A stretch of DNA of 64,000 nt. It comes from Heyndrickxia camelliae. Lineage in GTDB: Bacteria > Bacillota > Bacilli > Bacillales > Bacillaceae_C. The position numbers and the translations under genes are program-made. The DNA is taken from positions 1 through 64,000 of the forward strand of contig NZ_PIQO01000006.1 in NCBI RefSeq assembly GCF_002844575.1, in the 5' to 3' direction. Positions within the stretch are counted from its first letter, which is position 1. Each line of letters opens with the position of its first letter. Below the pieces are notes generated by a model, which did no database searches, was not told the DNA's origin, and saw only the letters and a program-made list of their open reading frames with translations. Positions 25,221 through 34,494 of the stretch are shown here, piece by piece.

Positions 25221-25279
25221 AAAAAATAGACCACCTGTAAAGCAATAGATATACGCTTAACAGATGATCTCTATTTTTT
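25221..25279 (-). terminator. Terminator of the YqgO-like gene
   Basis: Outer arms AAAAAATAGA at 25221-25230 and TCTATTTTTT at 25269-25279, with additional pairing of CACCTGT with ACAGATG. Leftward it gives a T run after the stem. Confidence 0.7.
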
Positions 25280-25291
25280 GTTTTTTCATGA

Positions 25292-25468
25292 TTACCGAAA
25301 TGTACTTTCCAAGAATTTAGTACGTAATCCTGGAATTCTCATAGCTGCACTAATAGCCAATTTTCGTATCCAGTAGCTGCCAAGTACTATATTTAATATT
25401 TTATATCGGTATTTTATAATTCCGGCAAACAGTACAAACGGAATAACCCATTTCATAATAGTACTCAT
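25292..25468 (-). CDS. 58-residue membrane protein, YqgO-like
   Basis: A small protein, MSTIMKWVIPFVLFAGIIKY at the start, with one membrane span at about residues 6-22 and a basic amphipathic tail ending RIPGLRTKFLESTF. GGAGGGCATT lies before the ATG. Upstream in-frame codons back to 25594 belong to the 3' part of yqgN in another frame. It holds the position of yqgO, between yqgP and yqgN in B. subtilis, but sequence identity could not be checked. Function unknown. Confidence 0.75.
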   Translation of the reverse strand: MSTIMKWVIPFVLFAGIIKYRYKILNIVLGSYWIRKLAISAAMRIPGLRTKFLESTFR

Positions 25469-25532
25469 TAAATGCCCTCCATTGCTTTTTATTTTAGTAT
25501 GTGGAGAGAAGTGAAATTTATCCCATTTAGTA

Positions 25533-26093
25533 CTATGAAAAGAAATGTTCCTTTTCCGTAATAATAGATTGCACGGGTATATCATGTTTTTCAATTGGTA
25601 GCTCCTGAAGTATTTGTAAAGAAAATGCTAATGACAACGTTTCTCCGTTAAAATTCTCCAAGTAGCGATCGTAATATCCGCCACCAAAGCCAATTCTATA
25701 TCCTTGCTTATTAAAAGCTACTCCAGGCACAATCATTAACTCTATTTCGTGTTTCTTTATTTCCTCGGTTTGCATTTTTTGGGGCTCATATAATCCAAAA
25801 TATACAGACTCTAATTGTTCAAAGGAAGTGATTTGTCTGAATACCATTTGTTTGGACTCGGGAAGGCATTTTGGAGCAACGATTCTCTTTCCTTCTAACC
25901 AGCCATTTCGAATAATTTGCCATGTATCTACTTCTGGTGATCGTGATATCGTTAGGGCAATAGTACTTGCCCTTTTCCAAATAGGCAGTTGATATAGTTT
26001 TCGGGCAATCTCAAATGAATATTGTTCATATGTACTTTTATCTAATGCTCTTAAATCATGCAAGACTCGCTTCCGAATTTCTTTCTTTTCCAT
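25533..26093 (-). CDS. yqgN: 5-formyltetrahydrofolate cyclo-ligase
   Basis: A 186-residue 5,10-methenyltetrahydrofolate synthetase, which converts 5-formyl-THF with ATP to methenyl-THF in one-carbon metabolism. It starts MEKKEIRKRVLHDLRAL with the substrate-binding KxxLRxxL-like pattern and has the ATP/Mg motif MIVPGVAFNKQGYRIGFGGG followed by YYDRYLEN near 130-155. An AAAAGGTGG precedes the ATG. It has the normal length and appears intact. Confidence 0.93.
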   Translation of the reverse strand: MEKKEIRKRVLHDLRALDKSTYEQYSFEIARKLYQLPIWKRASTIALTISRSPEVDTWQIIRNGWLEGKRIVAPKCLPESKQMVFRQITSFEQLESVYFGLYEPQKMQTEEIKKHEIELMIVPGVAFNKQGYRIGFGGGYYDRYLENFNGETLSLAFSLQILQELPIEKHDIPVQSIITEKEHFFS

Positions 26094-26196
26094 CCCATCT
26101 CCACCTTTTCTAGCCGACAGGCGTTTTCGCTAGACATAGACGATTTTTCAAAAAAGTTACCCGGTTAAAATTTATAATTTCCTTAAAATGATAAGA

Positions 26197-26224
26197 AAAG
26201 CAGCAGGAAATCTCCTACTGCTTA
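26197..26224 (-). terminator. Terminator of rpmG
   Basis: A near-perfect 12-bp stem (AAGCAGCAGGA and its partner TCCTACTGCTT, G-U allowed) overlapping the rpmG stop codon; leftward the stem ends in CTTTTC. Confidence 0.75.
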
Positions 26225-26371
26225 CTTTGTTTCACGGTGTGTTGTTGTACGTTTTTCTCTAGGACAGTATTTTTTAAGCTCAATACGGTCTGGATTATTA
26301 CGTTTATTTTTTGTTGAAATATAGTTACGCTCACCGCACTCAGTGCAAGCTAATGTTATATTTACACGCAT
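26222..26371 (-). CDS. rpmG: 50S ribosomal protein L33
   Basis: A 49-residue L33 protein: [19 protein letters not shown] start and [13 protein letters not shown] to an HRETK end. It lines the 50S exit-site region. CxxC (Cys9, Cys12) is present, but the second pair has only one cysteine, so zinc binding is incomplete. Mixed forms of this kind occur in other Bacilli. GGGAAAAATATG-type spacing supports the ATG at 26371. It was not listed by length cut-offs but is certain by homology. Confidence 0.95.
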   Translation of the reverse strand: MRVNITLACTECGERNYISTKNKRNNPDRIELKKYCPREKRTTTHRETK

Positions 26372-26554
26372 ATTTTTCCCTCCAAACTTCATTGCATTCT
26401 CAACTATTCATACGACTTTTCTATAATATCATTTTTTCCACGGAAATGCTAGTCCGTTTTTTAACCTCCATTAGCATATGATCTCCTTAATATGCTAGAT
26501 AAGAAAATTTGTTTATGATATAACTTTAAATAGTACATGAAGAGGAGTGAGATT

Positions 26555-26908
26555 TTGGACTCTTTAATCTTTTTTTTATTAGGATTGTCCATTCTATTAT
26601 TTTTTATTTCTTTTTTTCAAAAAGACCGAACGTCTAAAGTGGAAAAAGACGTTGAGGAGCTTTCTTTGAATCTCTATCAAGAAACGTATCAATTAAAAAA
26701 ACGAATGAAAGTGCTCGAAGAAGAATTTATGATAGATGGACAGGCACCCCATCTTCCCACTTTTTCAACACCGCCACATGAAATAAATGCGATTTTGAAA
26801 AATCAAGTTATAGCATTGCATAAACAGGGATTAAACGTAGAACAAATATCTAAGCAGTCTGCCTTATCCGTTTCGGAGGTGCAAAAAATTATTTTACAGC
26901 TCAGCTAA
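26555..26908 (+). CDS. Membrane-anchored helix-turn-helix protein
   Basis: A 117-residue protein with one N-terminal span (about 2-20), a coiled-coil stretch (VEKDVEELSLNLYQETYQL, about 28-55), and a C-terminal helix-turn-helix-like segment ALHKQGLNVEQISKQSALSV. The topology looks like the YqzD/DUF6115-like small proteins. TTG at 26555 is the start because GAGGAGTGAG sits four to ten bases upstream; the ATG at 26537 overlaps that site. The next gene begins 23 bases after, so they are probably co-transcribed. B. subtilis has two short genes (yqzC, yqzD) at this location; equivalence is not certain. Confidence 0.7.
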   Translation: MDSLIFFLLGLSILLFFISFFQKDRTSKVEKDVEELSLNLYQETYQLKKRMKVLEEEFMIDGQAPHLPTFSTPPHEINAILKNQVIALHKQGLNVEQISKQSALSVSEVQKIILQLS

Positions 26909-26931
26909 AAAGAAATGGAGAGAAAAAAATA

Positions 26932-27381
26932 ATGGATCGAAGAACTACAAGAGCTTTTGCATCCGGCCTTTTACTTTCATCCTTATTAGTAATGGGGTAT
27001 CAGTATTGTTACGGGAGTAAGGAGTCTGCATCTGTAAAGGAAGGCTATAAATCTGTAAAAATCAGTGACCTTAATAAATTAAAGAATGATGTTGATACTT
27101 GGAAAAATAAATATAATCATCTCGAAAAAGAAAAGGCGGTAAAAACACAGAATAATCCGCAACAAATTATTGATAAGTACCATCTATCTATAACAAGCGG
27201 AATGACACCGGATGAAATTGGAACAAGACTAAAAACAGGGGGAGTTATTAAAGATAGCAAGAAATTCGTACAATATTTAATCAATCACAAATATCATAGT
27301 AAGATTCAAGTTGGAGAATACGAGTTGAATAATACGATGAGTTTTGCTCAAATAGCAAAAACCATTACAAAAGAAAAATGA
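26932..27381 (+). CDS. MltG-like LysM-domain membrane protein
   Basis: A 149-residue protein with an N-terminal span (TRAFASGLLLSSLLVMGYQY) and a coiled coil near 40-65, ending in a domain similar to the N-terminal LysM-like part of endolytic transglycosylase MltG: ITSGMTPDEIGTRLKTGG, DSKKFVQYLINH and YELNNTMSFAQIAKTIT. It lacks the MltG catalytic domain, so it is not a transglycosylase. Such short YceG-like proteins are common in Bacillaceae, probably wall-associated. It follows the preceding gene by 23 bases. Confidence 0.8.
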   Translation: MDRRTTRAFASGLLLSSLLVMGYQYCYGSKESASVKEGYKSVKISDLNKLKNDVDTWKNKYNHLEKEKAVKTQNNPQQIIDKYHLSITSGMTPDEIGTRLKTGGVIKDSKKFVQYLINHKYHSKIQVGEYELNNTMSFAQIAKTITKEK

Positions 27382-27403
27382 TCAGCACTTTGTCTGCTGA
27401 TCA
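27379..27403. terminator. Convergent terminator
   Basis: A perfect 9-bp stem (TGATCAGCA at 27379-27387 with 27395-27403), seven-base loop and flanking T/A runs; serves the rightward MltG-like gene and the leftward pbpA. Confidence 0.9.
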
Positions 27404-27411
27404 TTTTCTTA

Positions 27412-29613
27412 TTATTGATTTGCATTATTTTCTGAATTAGCTTCTTCCTTTTTAACTTCATCAATATTTTCAACCTTTTGGATGGATTTAGCACTACTTA
27501 ATCCTTCTTTTTCCCTTTTCTCCTTTAAATCGAAATAGGCTTTGAATACGGCATCCGCTATTTCTAGGTTAACATGTGTTTTATCTGTAAGGGAATATGG
27601 AACAACTACAGAAATTGCAACTTCAGGATTATCATATGGAGCATATCCAGCAAATGTAACGTTCCATGTCCATATAATTTGATTAGGCTTACGATTTGGA
27701 CCATCATATACTGCTTGAGCAGTACCTGTTTTCCCAGCAATTTTAAATTGTTTATTATGAATTCCGCCATAAGCTGTTCCCAATGGATCGTTCACTACTA
27801 GCTTTAGTCCTTCTTGCACATGTTTCACCCAATCGCTTTTCATGTCAACTTTATTTAGGATTTTGGGTTCATTCTTGTAGACAATCGGTCCAAGCTCATC
27901 TGATTTAACACTTGGCTTCCGTATTTCTTTTACGATATGCGGCTGTAATCGATAGCCCCCATTTGCAATGGTTGAGATATATTGTACGAGCTGAAGCGGG
28001 GTATATGTATCGTACTGTCCAATAGCAAAGTCTAATACTTTACCACTTTCAGGAGGGATACCTCCACCAATTCCTGCAGATTCCCCAGGTAAATCTATAC
28101 CCGTTTTCACTCCAAGGCCAAATTGTGAAAAGTTATTACGAAACTTCCTGATTGTTTCTACTTTGTCAAATAATAATGGACCATGTGGAACATAATTTTG
28201 TCCTCCAACCTGCATTGCCAATTTAAACATGTATACATTGGACGATCTTTTAAGTGCATATAAATCATTTATATAACCAAAGCCACCGACATCCCATGAT
28301 TTCTTTACATCTGTACCTTTTAAATATATTGGCTCATCCCGAATTACATCATAGGGTTTAATAGCCCCTGTTTGATAGCCTGTCAATACCGTTGCCCCTT
28401 TAACTGCGGAACCCATCGAATAGGATGAATTAATATTTCCAAGCGCATAATCATTAATTTCCGTTTTTCCTGTTTCTTTATCTTTCACATATTGTTTTCC
28501 CGCCATCGCTAAAATCTCTCCGGTTTTTGGATTCATAACCGAGACAAATGTACGGTCCAAGTATGGCTGGCCAATATGTGCTTTACTAAGTTTATTCTGA
28601 ATTATTTTCTCTATAGCTAGCTGCAAATCAATATCCGTAGAAAGGACTAGATCATCGCCTCTTTTTCCTTTTCGAATCACCTTCGACTCTAGAACATTTC
28701 CAGCTTTATCCGTCCTATTTTTGACTTTCTCTTTTTCTCCTTTTAGTACATCCTCGTATTGATATTCAAGATAGCTTTTTCCTACTCGATCATTTCTACT
28801 GTATCCAAGTGCAGTATAATATGTCGCTTTTTCCTTTGGCAACCCTTCCTTAGAAGAAGTTACCTTCCCTAATACAGAACCTAAAACAGTATCACCTGAT
28901 TCATTTTTAAACACAGTATATCGATCCCAATCGATTGTAGTATCTACACCAGGGAGATTATCTAAGTTTTCGCTTACTACAGCAAATTCTCTCGGAGTAA
29001 CGTCTCTTTTAATGATTTGCGTAGTTAAAGCATATCCGTTCATTTCTCGATAGATAGCTAATACCTCTAAATCCTGCTTCGTAAAAGATTGAATATCCTT
29101 CTTTGTAATACGTTTAAGTTGAAGCTGATAACTTCTTGCATCTATTTCCTTTTGGTCAAGGTCTTCCTTTTTAAACGCCGCTAAATCTTGATCGGTTATC
29201 AGGGCTTTTGCCTCATCAGGATGCGTAAGAATCCAGAAATCCTTTCGATCCCTTTGTGTAATTGCTTTTAAATCCTCTTTTGAGTCTTTGTCTATTAGTT
29301 TTGCCAGTTTCCGTGCCACCTTTAATTTTAATTCCGATTTTGCAGATTGAGGGATAGTATATGTAATGGCATTTAACGGTTTATTTCCAACAATCAGCTT
29401 TCCATTGCGATCATATATCAATCCCCTAGGCACCGGATTATAAACAGACACATCATTAGTTTTATTAATTTCTTTCTTGTAATCTTCCCCATGAACGATT
29501 TGAACAATGCCTAATCGCAAAATAAGGATTGAAAACAGTAAAAAGACCATTAAAAATAACAAGTTCATCCTTAATAGTATGAACGGCTTTTTTTTATTTT
29601 TGACTGTTTCCAT
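27412..29613 (-). CDS. pbpA: Class B penicillin-binding protein, PBP 2A type
   Basis: A 733-residue transpeptidase that crosslinks peptidoglycan for the lateral wall. It has a short cytosolic tail, one span (FLLFSILILRLGIVQ), the PBP dimer domain starting IYDRNGKLIVGN, and a transpeptidase domain with all motifs: catalytic SAVK, SSN (RSSNVYMF) and KTGTAQ. The C-terminus is a charged, low-complexity tail. AAGGGGAGTG precedes the ATG. It is one of two tandem paralogues; a terminator separates them, so it has its own promoter in 29614-29720. Rod-shape PBP2a/PbpH role by homology. Confidence 0.93.
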   Translation of the reverse strand: METVKNKKKPFILLRMNLLFLMVFLLFSILILRLGIVQIVHGEDYKKEINKTNDVSVYNPVPRGLIYDRNGKLIVGNKPLNAITYTIPQSAKSELKLKVARKLAKLIDKDSKEDLKAITQRDRKDFWILTHPDEAKALITDQDLAAFKKEDLDQKEIDARSYQLQLKRITKKDIQSFTKQDLEVLAIYREMNGYALTTQIIKRDVTPREFAVVSENLDNLPGVDTTIDWDRYTVFKNESGDTVLGSVLGKVTSSKEGLPKEKATYYTALGYSRNDRVGKSYLEYQYEDVLKGEKEKVKNRTDKAGNVLESKVIRKGKRGDDLVLSTDIDLQLAIEKIIQNKLSKAHIGQPYLDRTFVSVMNPKTGEILAMAGKQYVKDKETGKTEINDYALGNINSSYSMGSAVKGATVLTGYQTGAIKPYDVIRDEPIYLKGTDVKKSWDVGGFGYINDLYALKRSSNVYMFKLAMQVGGQNYVPHGPLLFDKVETIRKFRNNFSQFGLGVKTGIDLPGESAGIGGGIPPESGKVLDFAIGQYDTYTPLQLVQYISTIANGGYRLQPHIVKEIRKPSVKSDELGPIVYKNEPKILNKVDMKSDWVKHVQEGLKLVVNDPLGTAYGGIHNKQFKIAGKTGTAQAVYDGPNRKPNQIIWTWNVTFAGYAPYDNPEVAISVVVPYSLTDKTHVNLEIADAVFKAYFDLKEKREKEGLSSAKSIQKVENIDEVKKEEANSENNANQ

Positions 29614-29721
29614 TTCCCCACTCCCCTTGCATAATTTTCCTTTCTACCATTGTAATGGATATATCAAATGTATTCTATAAGAAAGTATAAAAAATAATGA
29701 ATGTTTTTCTAAGGTATAAAA

Positions 29722-29752
29722 AAACGTTTAGCCTCAAAGAGACTAAACGTTT
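29722..29752 (-). terminator. Terminator between the tandem PBP genes
   Basis: Stem AAACGTTTAG (29722-29731) with its complement (29743-29752), extended inward by CTC/GAG, followed leftward by TTTTTTTATACC. It ends the transcript of the upstream PBP paralogue. Confidence 0.9.
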
Positions 29753-29758
29753 GCTTCA

Positions 29759-31981
29759 TTATTGTGCAGAACTTGACGTTTTTACATTAGAATTGGTAAT
29801 TTTTGCATCATCTGCATTTTCAACCTTTTGAACAGTATCGGACTGATCAAGGCCCTCTTTTGCTCTTTCTTTTTTCAGATCAAAGTACGCTTTAAAAACT
29901 TGATTTGCTATTTCTAGATTTATATGTGGATCCTTTTGAATTCCTTCATATGCCCAAGGTACAACAACAGAAACTGCAACTTCTGGATGATCGTATGGGG
30001 CATATCCAACAAAGGTTAGATTCCAAGTTATTGGTGGTAATTCATTTCTCTTCCAATATTCATTTGCTTTTGGACCATCATATAGACCCTGGGCAGTTCC
30101 CGTTTTTGCAGCTACCTTATATTGACTATCAATATAACCGTGGGCTGTACCACCCTGTTCATTTACAACCTCCCATAACCCTTTTTTCACATGGTCAATC
30201 CATGAACTCTTCATGTTTAAAGTATTTAAAACATTAGGTTGAACCTCATCTATTATAGGTCCTAATTCATCTGACTTTTCACTTGGTTCACGAATCTCTT
30301 TGACAATATGCGGCTGAATTCTATAACCACCGTTTGCAATTGTAGAAATATATTGAACAAGTTGTAGTGGAGTATAAGTATCATATTGTCCAAACGCGAA
30401 GTCTAATACATTACCGTTTTCTTGTGGAATTCCTCCCCCAAATCCAGTAGATTCTCCCGGTAAATCAATACCAGTTTTAACTCCTAAACCAAACTGATTA
30501 AAATTGTACCGAAGTTTTTTAATGGCATCCAATTTATCAATACTTAGGGGACCATTTGGTACATATGTTTGTTGTCCACCAATCTTCATAGCAATTAACA
30601 TCATGTATACATTGGAAGATCTTTTTAAAGCAGTTAAATCAGATATTGGCCCCATTCCATATGGAGTCCAAGACTTCTTCACTTTCGTATGTGCAAATTT
30701 TAAAGGCTGGTCCACCTGCACCTCACCGGGATGAATAACTCCCGTTTGATAACCAGTTAGTACAGTAGCCGCCTTTACAACAGATCCTGGTGAATAGGAA
30801 GTAGTCATATTTCCTAAAGCGTAGTCTGCTAATACTGTTTTACCTGTTTTCTTGTCTGTAACATACTGTTTTCCAGCCATTGTCAACAGATCCCCAGTAT
30901 TGGGATCCATCACAGAAACAAATGCTCTATCCAAAAATCGGTGACCTGGTTTATTTTTAGCTAACTCTTTTTCAATTATTTTCTCTACCTGCTGCTGAAG
31001 GTCAATATCAATCGATAAGACTAAATCGTCCCCTCTTTTTCCTTTGCTTACTACTTCTGATTCGAGAACATTCCCGGATTTATCGGTTTTATTTTTAACC
31101 TTTTCCTTTTGCCCCTGAAGAACATCTTCATATTGGTACTCTAGATAACTTTTACCAACTCGGTCATTACGGCTGTATCCTCGAGACAGATAATAATCAA
31201 CAAGCTCTTTCGGTAAACCCTCCTTGGATGATGATACATTTCCAAGAACTGAACCAAGAACAGCGTCGCCTGAATCATTTTTAAACACATTGTAGCGTTC
31301 CCAGTCTGTAGTAGTATCCACACCTGGAAGCGAGTTTAAATTTTCGTTAACGACAGCAAATTCCTTTGGTGTAACACCTTTATTTTTTACGATTTGTGGA
31401 GAAAGAGCATACCCACTGGACATTTCTCTGTAGATAGCCAAGACTTCAAGTTCTTGCTTTGAAAATGAATTCATTTCTTTATCTGTTATTCTATCTAATT
31501 GCATTTGATAGATTTCATCATCACTTAACTTTCCATCTTTAAACTTCTTCCATTCAGCATCTGTAATTTTTGCTTTTGCCTTATTAGGATGTAGCATAAT
31601 CCAATAATCCTGGCGATCCCTTTTAGTGATCGACTTAAGATCATCCGGCGAGTCCTTTTTAATAAGTGTTGCCAATTTACGAGCCTCAGCTAACATTTCT
31701 TTTTGCGATGTTGTTTTTGACCTAGTATACGTTATAGCATTTAGAGGTTTGTTTCCAACAATCAATTTATGATTGCGATCATAAATCTTCCCTCTTGGAA
31801 CGGATGTATCTACCGTTACATCATCTGTACGTGCAATCTCTCGTTTATAATCTTGACCATGTACAATTTGCACAATTCCCAGCCGAAGAATTAAACATGA
31901 AAACAACACAAAAACAACAAAAAACAACATGTTCATCCTTAAAGGAACATGTGTCCTTTTTTTCTTTTTCGTCTTCTTCAA
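29759..31981 (-). CDS. Second class B penicillin-binding protein, PBP 2A paralogue
   Basis: A 740-residue protein with the same domain layout as the neighbour and long identical blocks, such as IYDRNHKLIVGNKPLNAITYT and SRNDRVGKSYLEYQYEDVL. Motifs are intact: SVVK, RSSNVYM and KTGTAQ. Both tails end in a serine- and asparagine-rich stretch after QKVEN. It is clearly a tandem duplicate of pbpA; B. subtilis has one here and pbpH elsewhere. TTG at 31981 with GGAAGGATTG is the start. The dimer-domain inserts and the region just before KTGTAQ differ most, so the paralogues may differ in substrate or partner. Confidence 0.9.
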   Translation of the reverse strand: MKKTKKKKRTHVPLRMNMLFFVVFVLFSCLILRLGIVQIVHGQDYKREIARTDDVTVDTSVPRGKIYDRNHKLIVGNKPLNAITYTRSKTTSQKEMLAEARKLATLIKKDSPDDLKSITKRDRQDYWIMLHPNKAKAKITDAEWKKFKDGKLSDDEIYQMQLDRITDKEMNSFSKQELEVLAIYREMSSGYALSPQIVKNKGVTPKEFAVVNENLNSLPGVDTTTDWERYNVFKNDSGDAVLGSVLGNVSSSKEGLPKELVDYYLSRGYSRNDRVGKSYLEYQYEDVLQGQKEKVKNKTDKSGNVLESEVVSKGKRGDDLVLSIDIDLQQQVEKIIEKELAKNKPGHRFLDRAFVSVMDPNTGDLLTMAGKQYVTDKKTGKTVLADYALGNMTTSYSPGSVVKAATVLTGYQTGVIHPGEVQVDQPLKFAHTKVKKSWTPYGMGPISDLTALKRSSNVYMMLIAMKIGGQQTYVPNGPLSIDKLDAIKKLRYNFNQFGLGVKTGIDLPGESTGFGGGIPQENGNVLDFAFGQYDTYTPLQLVQYISTIANGGYRIQPHIVKEIREPSEKSDELGPIIDEVQPNVLNTLNMKSSWIDHVKKGLWEVVNEQGGTAHGYIDSQYKVAAKTGTAQGLYDGPKANEYWKRNELPPITWNLTFVGYAPYDHPEVAVSVVVPWAYEGIQKDPHINLEIANQVFKAYFDLKKERAKEGLDQSDTVQKVENADDAKITNSNVKTSSSAQ

Positions 31982-32106
31982 TGTTCACAATCCTTCCTGC
32001 ATTTAAATATCTATTCTTATATTGTATAGGAACAAGCTCTATTATTCTACAGGTAGAATAAAGAAATGTCGAATGGGATTGTGTTTTGTCAAAAAATAGT
32101 CAAAGA

Positions 32107-32126
32107 CAATCGACAAATGTCGATTG
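32107..32126 (-). terminator. Terminator of yqgE
   Basis: A perfect 9-bp stem (CAATCGACA with TGTCGATTG) and a two-base loop; leftward it is followed by TCTTTGACTATTTTTTG. It sits 45 bases past the yqgE stop. Confidence 0.65.
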
Positions 32127-32171
32127 CCCTTTATTAAAAAAAAACCGGTGTCAATAGAAAATTTTTTCTAC

Positions 32172-33392
32172 TCAAGCGGATGGTTGGATTTTTACATGTC
32201 TAATAAAAAAGGAAATGCATAAATGCCCAGCACCAATAAACATTAGCAGTATAGGAATGCTTTTCTGCTCATCAAAGAAGGAAATTGCAAAAATAAAACA
32301 TAGGATGGAAACAACGCGGCCGAAATTAAGGAAAAGTTCGCGGACCACAATATATTCAATCCTTGCTTCCGCAGCTTTCCACCCTTTTCCGATAACATCA
32401 TATGTCATCGAAATATATGGTACTAAAGTCATTGGATATGCAAGTGCAATTACAGCTCCATAAATTAATAAACGGGGAAAGGTAACTTCAAAGACAATGA
32501 TATAAATGGCTAAATATAAAAACAACCCACCAATTAATATCGACTTTTTACGGTATTTGGTTTTAATCAACCTTGAAGCAAGCGAATAACCTATAAAGGA
32601 TATACCGGAGTTAATAAGGCCAAATGTTCCTAGTGCAAATTCGCTTCCTGTTGAGATAAAAACAAATACCGAAATAACGAAGACAAATGTCCCATCTCTC
32701 AAACCCTGCACAAAATGTGCATTGGTTATTAAACGCCAATTTGGATTATTTTTTCTCTCTTGAAAAATTCTTTTAAATAAGTAACTTCCATGTGCAGGTC
32801 TTCGTTTTAGAAAAAAACTCATTACTACAGCAAGTCCGAAAAGCAACAGAGATAGGCCGAATACTATGGTGTAGCCTAAATTGGACGGGAGTCTGGAAAT
32901 AATAAATCCTGCTAAAATTGGACCAATCATGCCCCCTGCTGAATTCAAGGTTCCTAAAAATCCATTAAAAAAATCTCGTGTTTCAGGTTCCGTAATTTCG
33001 AAAGTTAAAACATTAAAGGCTAACCAATAAAATCCATAACCAATGCCTAACAATCCACCTAAAACAATGATAAACTGTGAGGCATTACTGCCAAAAAAGA
33101 GGACAGATAAATAAAAAAGTGCTAAAAAACTTACTCCAATCCTTAGCACGATTACCCTGTCAATTTTTTTTGCCCATCTGCCTGCTAATATAAATGTTAA
33201 CGGCTGTAAAACAACAACAGATAAATTATAAATCGCTAAGTCCAAAAATTCCCCTGATTGTTTCCATAAATAAATATTTACGAAGGTATTGGATAAGGAG
33301 ATACTGATGGAATATATCCCGCCTATCACCAATAACAAAGTCAAATCTTTTGTTAACTCAACCTCACCTAACAACTTTTGTAATTTACTCAT
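32172..33392 (-). CDS. yqgE: YqgE, MFS permease
   Basis: A 406-residue membrane protein with 12 spans. The MFS motif region AGRWAKKIDRVIVLRIGVS lies between spans 2 and 3, and LLGIGYGFYWLAFNVLTFEIT in span 4. It corresponds to YqgE between pbpA and sodA in B. subtilis; substrate unknown. AAAGGGGAG precedes the ATG. The leftward transcript ends at the hairpin at 32107. Confidence 0.85.
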   Translation of the reverse strand: MSKLQKLLGEVELTKDLTLLLVIGGIYSISISLSNTFVNIYLWKQSGEFLDLAIYNLSVVVLQPLTFILAGRWAKKIDRVIVLRIGVSFLALFYLSVLFFGSNASQFIIVLGGLLGIGYGFYWLAFNVLTFEITEPETRDFFNGFLGTLNSAGGMIGPILAGFIISRLPSNLGYTIVFGLSLLLFGLAVVMSFFLKRRPAHGSYLFKRIFQERKNNPNWRLITNAHFVQGLRDGTFVFVISVFVFISTGSEFALGTFGLINSGISFIGYSLASRLIKTKYRKKSILIGGLFLYLAIYIIVFEVTFPRLLIYGAVIALAYPMTLVPYISMTYDVIGKGWKAAEARIEYIVVRELFLNFGRVVSILCFIFAISFFDEQKSIPILLMFIGAGHLCISFFIRHVKIQPSA

Positions 33393-33478
33393 TTAAAACT
33401 CCCCTTTTTCGTCCTTTATATTTTTAGAAAAAGAGGCGACATTATACATACGAATATGAGGAATTAGAAGTTGTTATA

Positions 33479-33649
33479 CTATCTCTTAACAATATATCCG
33501 TTATGAATCTTTATTGAAGTATTTGTGCTTTGGATTGTTATCTGCTTGCAGGTCTTTCCTTTTACAGACATATCTATTCTGGTTGTTACCTGGATATGTA
33601 CTGAAATGATTGGCACAGATAATAAAGGTGAGGTAGTTTGGGAAGTGGG
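33479..33649 (-). other. Short orphan open frame, possible gene remnant
   Basis: A leftward frame of 56 sense codons between TAA and TAG with non-random residue use: VHIQVTTRIDMSVKGKT then ITIQSTNTSIKIHNGYIV. The alternating beta pattern of polar and hydrophobic residues suggests a fragment of a small beta-sandwich protein. No ATG with a ribosome-binding site starts it (GTG and an internal ATG are possible). Either a remnant or a chance frame. Confidence 0.3.
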
Positions 33650-33717
33650 TTAGTTTTTTTAATTATGAATGATACAATTGTCCAAATTCATACAGTAGGA
33701 ATCAATAACAATTAAAA

Positions 33718-33749
33718 AAGCATCGGGATACTTAATTTGCCCGATGCTT
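33718..33749 (-). terminator. Terminator of sodA
   Basis: A perfect 10-bp stem (AAGCATCGGG with CCCGATGCTT) and a 12-base loop followed leftward by TTTTTTAATTG, eight bases from the sodA stop. Confidence 0.92.
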
Positions 33750-33757
33750 TCATCTTA

Positions 33758-34366
33758 TTATTTTGCAGCTTCGTAAAGTTTAGAAACTTCATCCCAGTTT
33801 ACAACATTCCAGAATGCTTTAATGTAATCAGGACGACGATTTTGATAATTTAAGTAATAGGCATGTTCCCATACATCCAATCCTAGTAATGGAGTTTTGC
33901 CTTCCATTAATGGATTATCTTGGTTTGGTGTGCTAGTGATTTCTAGTTCACCATTATTAAGAACTAGCCAAGCCCAACCAGAACCGAAACGTCCAGCTGC
34001 TGCTGCAGCAAAATCTTCTTTAAATTTATCAAAGCTTCCGAACTTGCTATTGATTGCTTCCGCTAAAGCGCCAGTTGGTGCGCCTCCGCCATTTGGAGAA
34101 AGAAGCTTCCAGAATAAGGAGTGGTTTGCATGTCCACCACCATTATTACGTACAGCAGTACGAGCTGCTTCAGGAACAGCATCTAAATTAGAAATAAGAT
34201 CTTCTACAGACTTACTTAATAATTCATCTTGACCTTGAAGTGCATTGTTCAAGTTAGTTACATAAGTGTTGTGATGCTTAGTGTGATGGATATTCATCGT
34301 TTCCTTGTCAATATGAGGCTCAAGTGCATCATAAGCGTAAGGTAATTGCGGTAGTTCAAATGCCAT
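33758..34366 (-). CDS. sodA: Superoxide dismutase (Mn)
   Basis: A 202-residue cytosolic superoxide dismutase that turns superoxide into hydrogen peroxide and oxygen. It starts [19 protein letters not shown]; metal ligands are seen as His27 in [11 protein letters not shown], a second His in [13 protein letters not shown], and Asp and His in [19 protein letters not shown]. Length is exactly typical. AAGGAGGAG precedes the ATG. Sequence favours Mn usage as in B. subtilis. Confidence 0.97.
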   Translation of the reverse strand: MAFELPQLPYAYDALEPHIDKETMNIHHTKHHNTYVTNLNNALQGQDELLSKSVEDLISNLDAVPEAARTAVRNNGGGHANHSLFWKLLSPNGGGAPTGALAEAINSKFGSFDKFKEDFAAAAAGRFGSGWAWLVLNNGELEITSTPNQDNPLMEGKTPLLGLDVWEHAYYLNYQNRRPDYIKAFWNVVNWDEVSKLYEAAK

Positions 34367-34494
34367 TTTAATACTCCTCCTTATGTATCAATTTTGAACC
34401 AAATTGATTCAAATTCTCTTCCACTTAAGATTAACAAATTTATGCAGAGCAATCAAATATGTTGCACAAATTCTTGAGAAAAAATTATACATTT

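Larger units (their letters stand above)
33393..33757. other. Intergenic region yqgE-sodA
   Basis: About 365 bases. It holds the yqgE promoter region, an isolated leftward open frame (33479-33649, listed separately) and the sodA terminator. Nothing else recognised. Confidence 0.6.

Noticed and set aside
33479-33649. Endospore appendage gene
   Set aside because: Beta pattern alone is not enough; the cysteine pattern expected for such proteins is absent.
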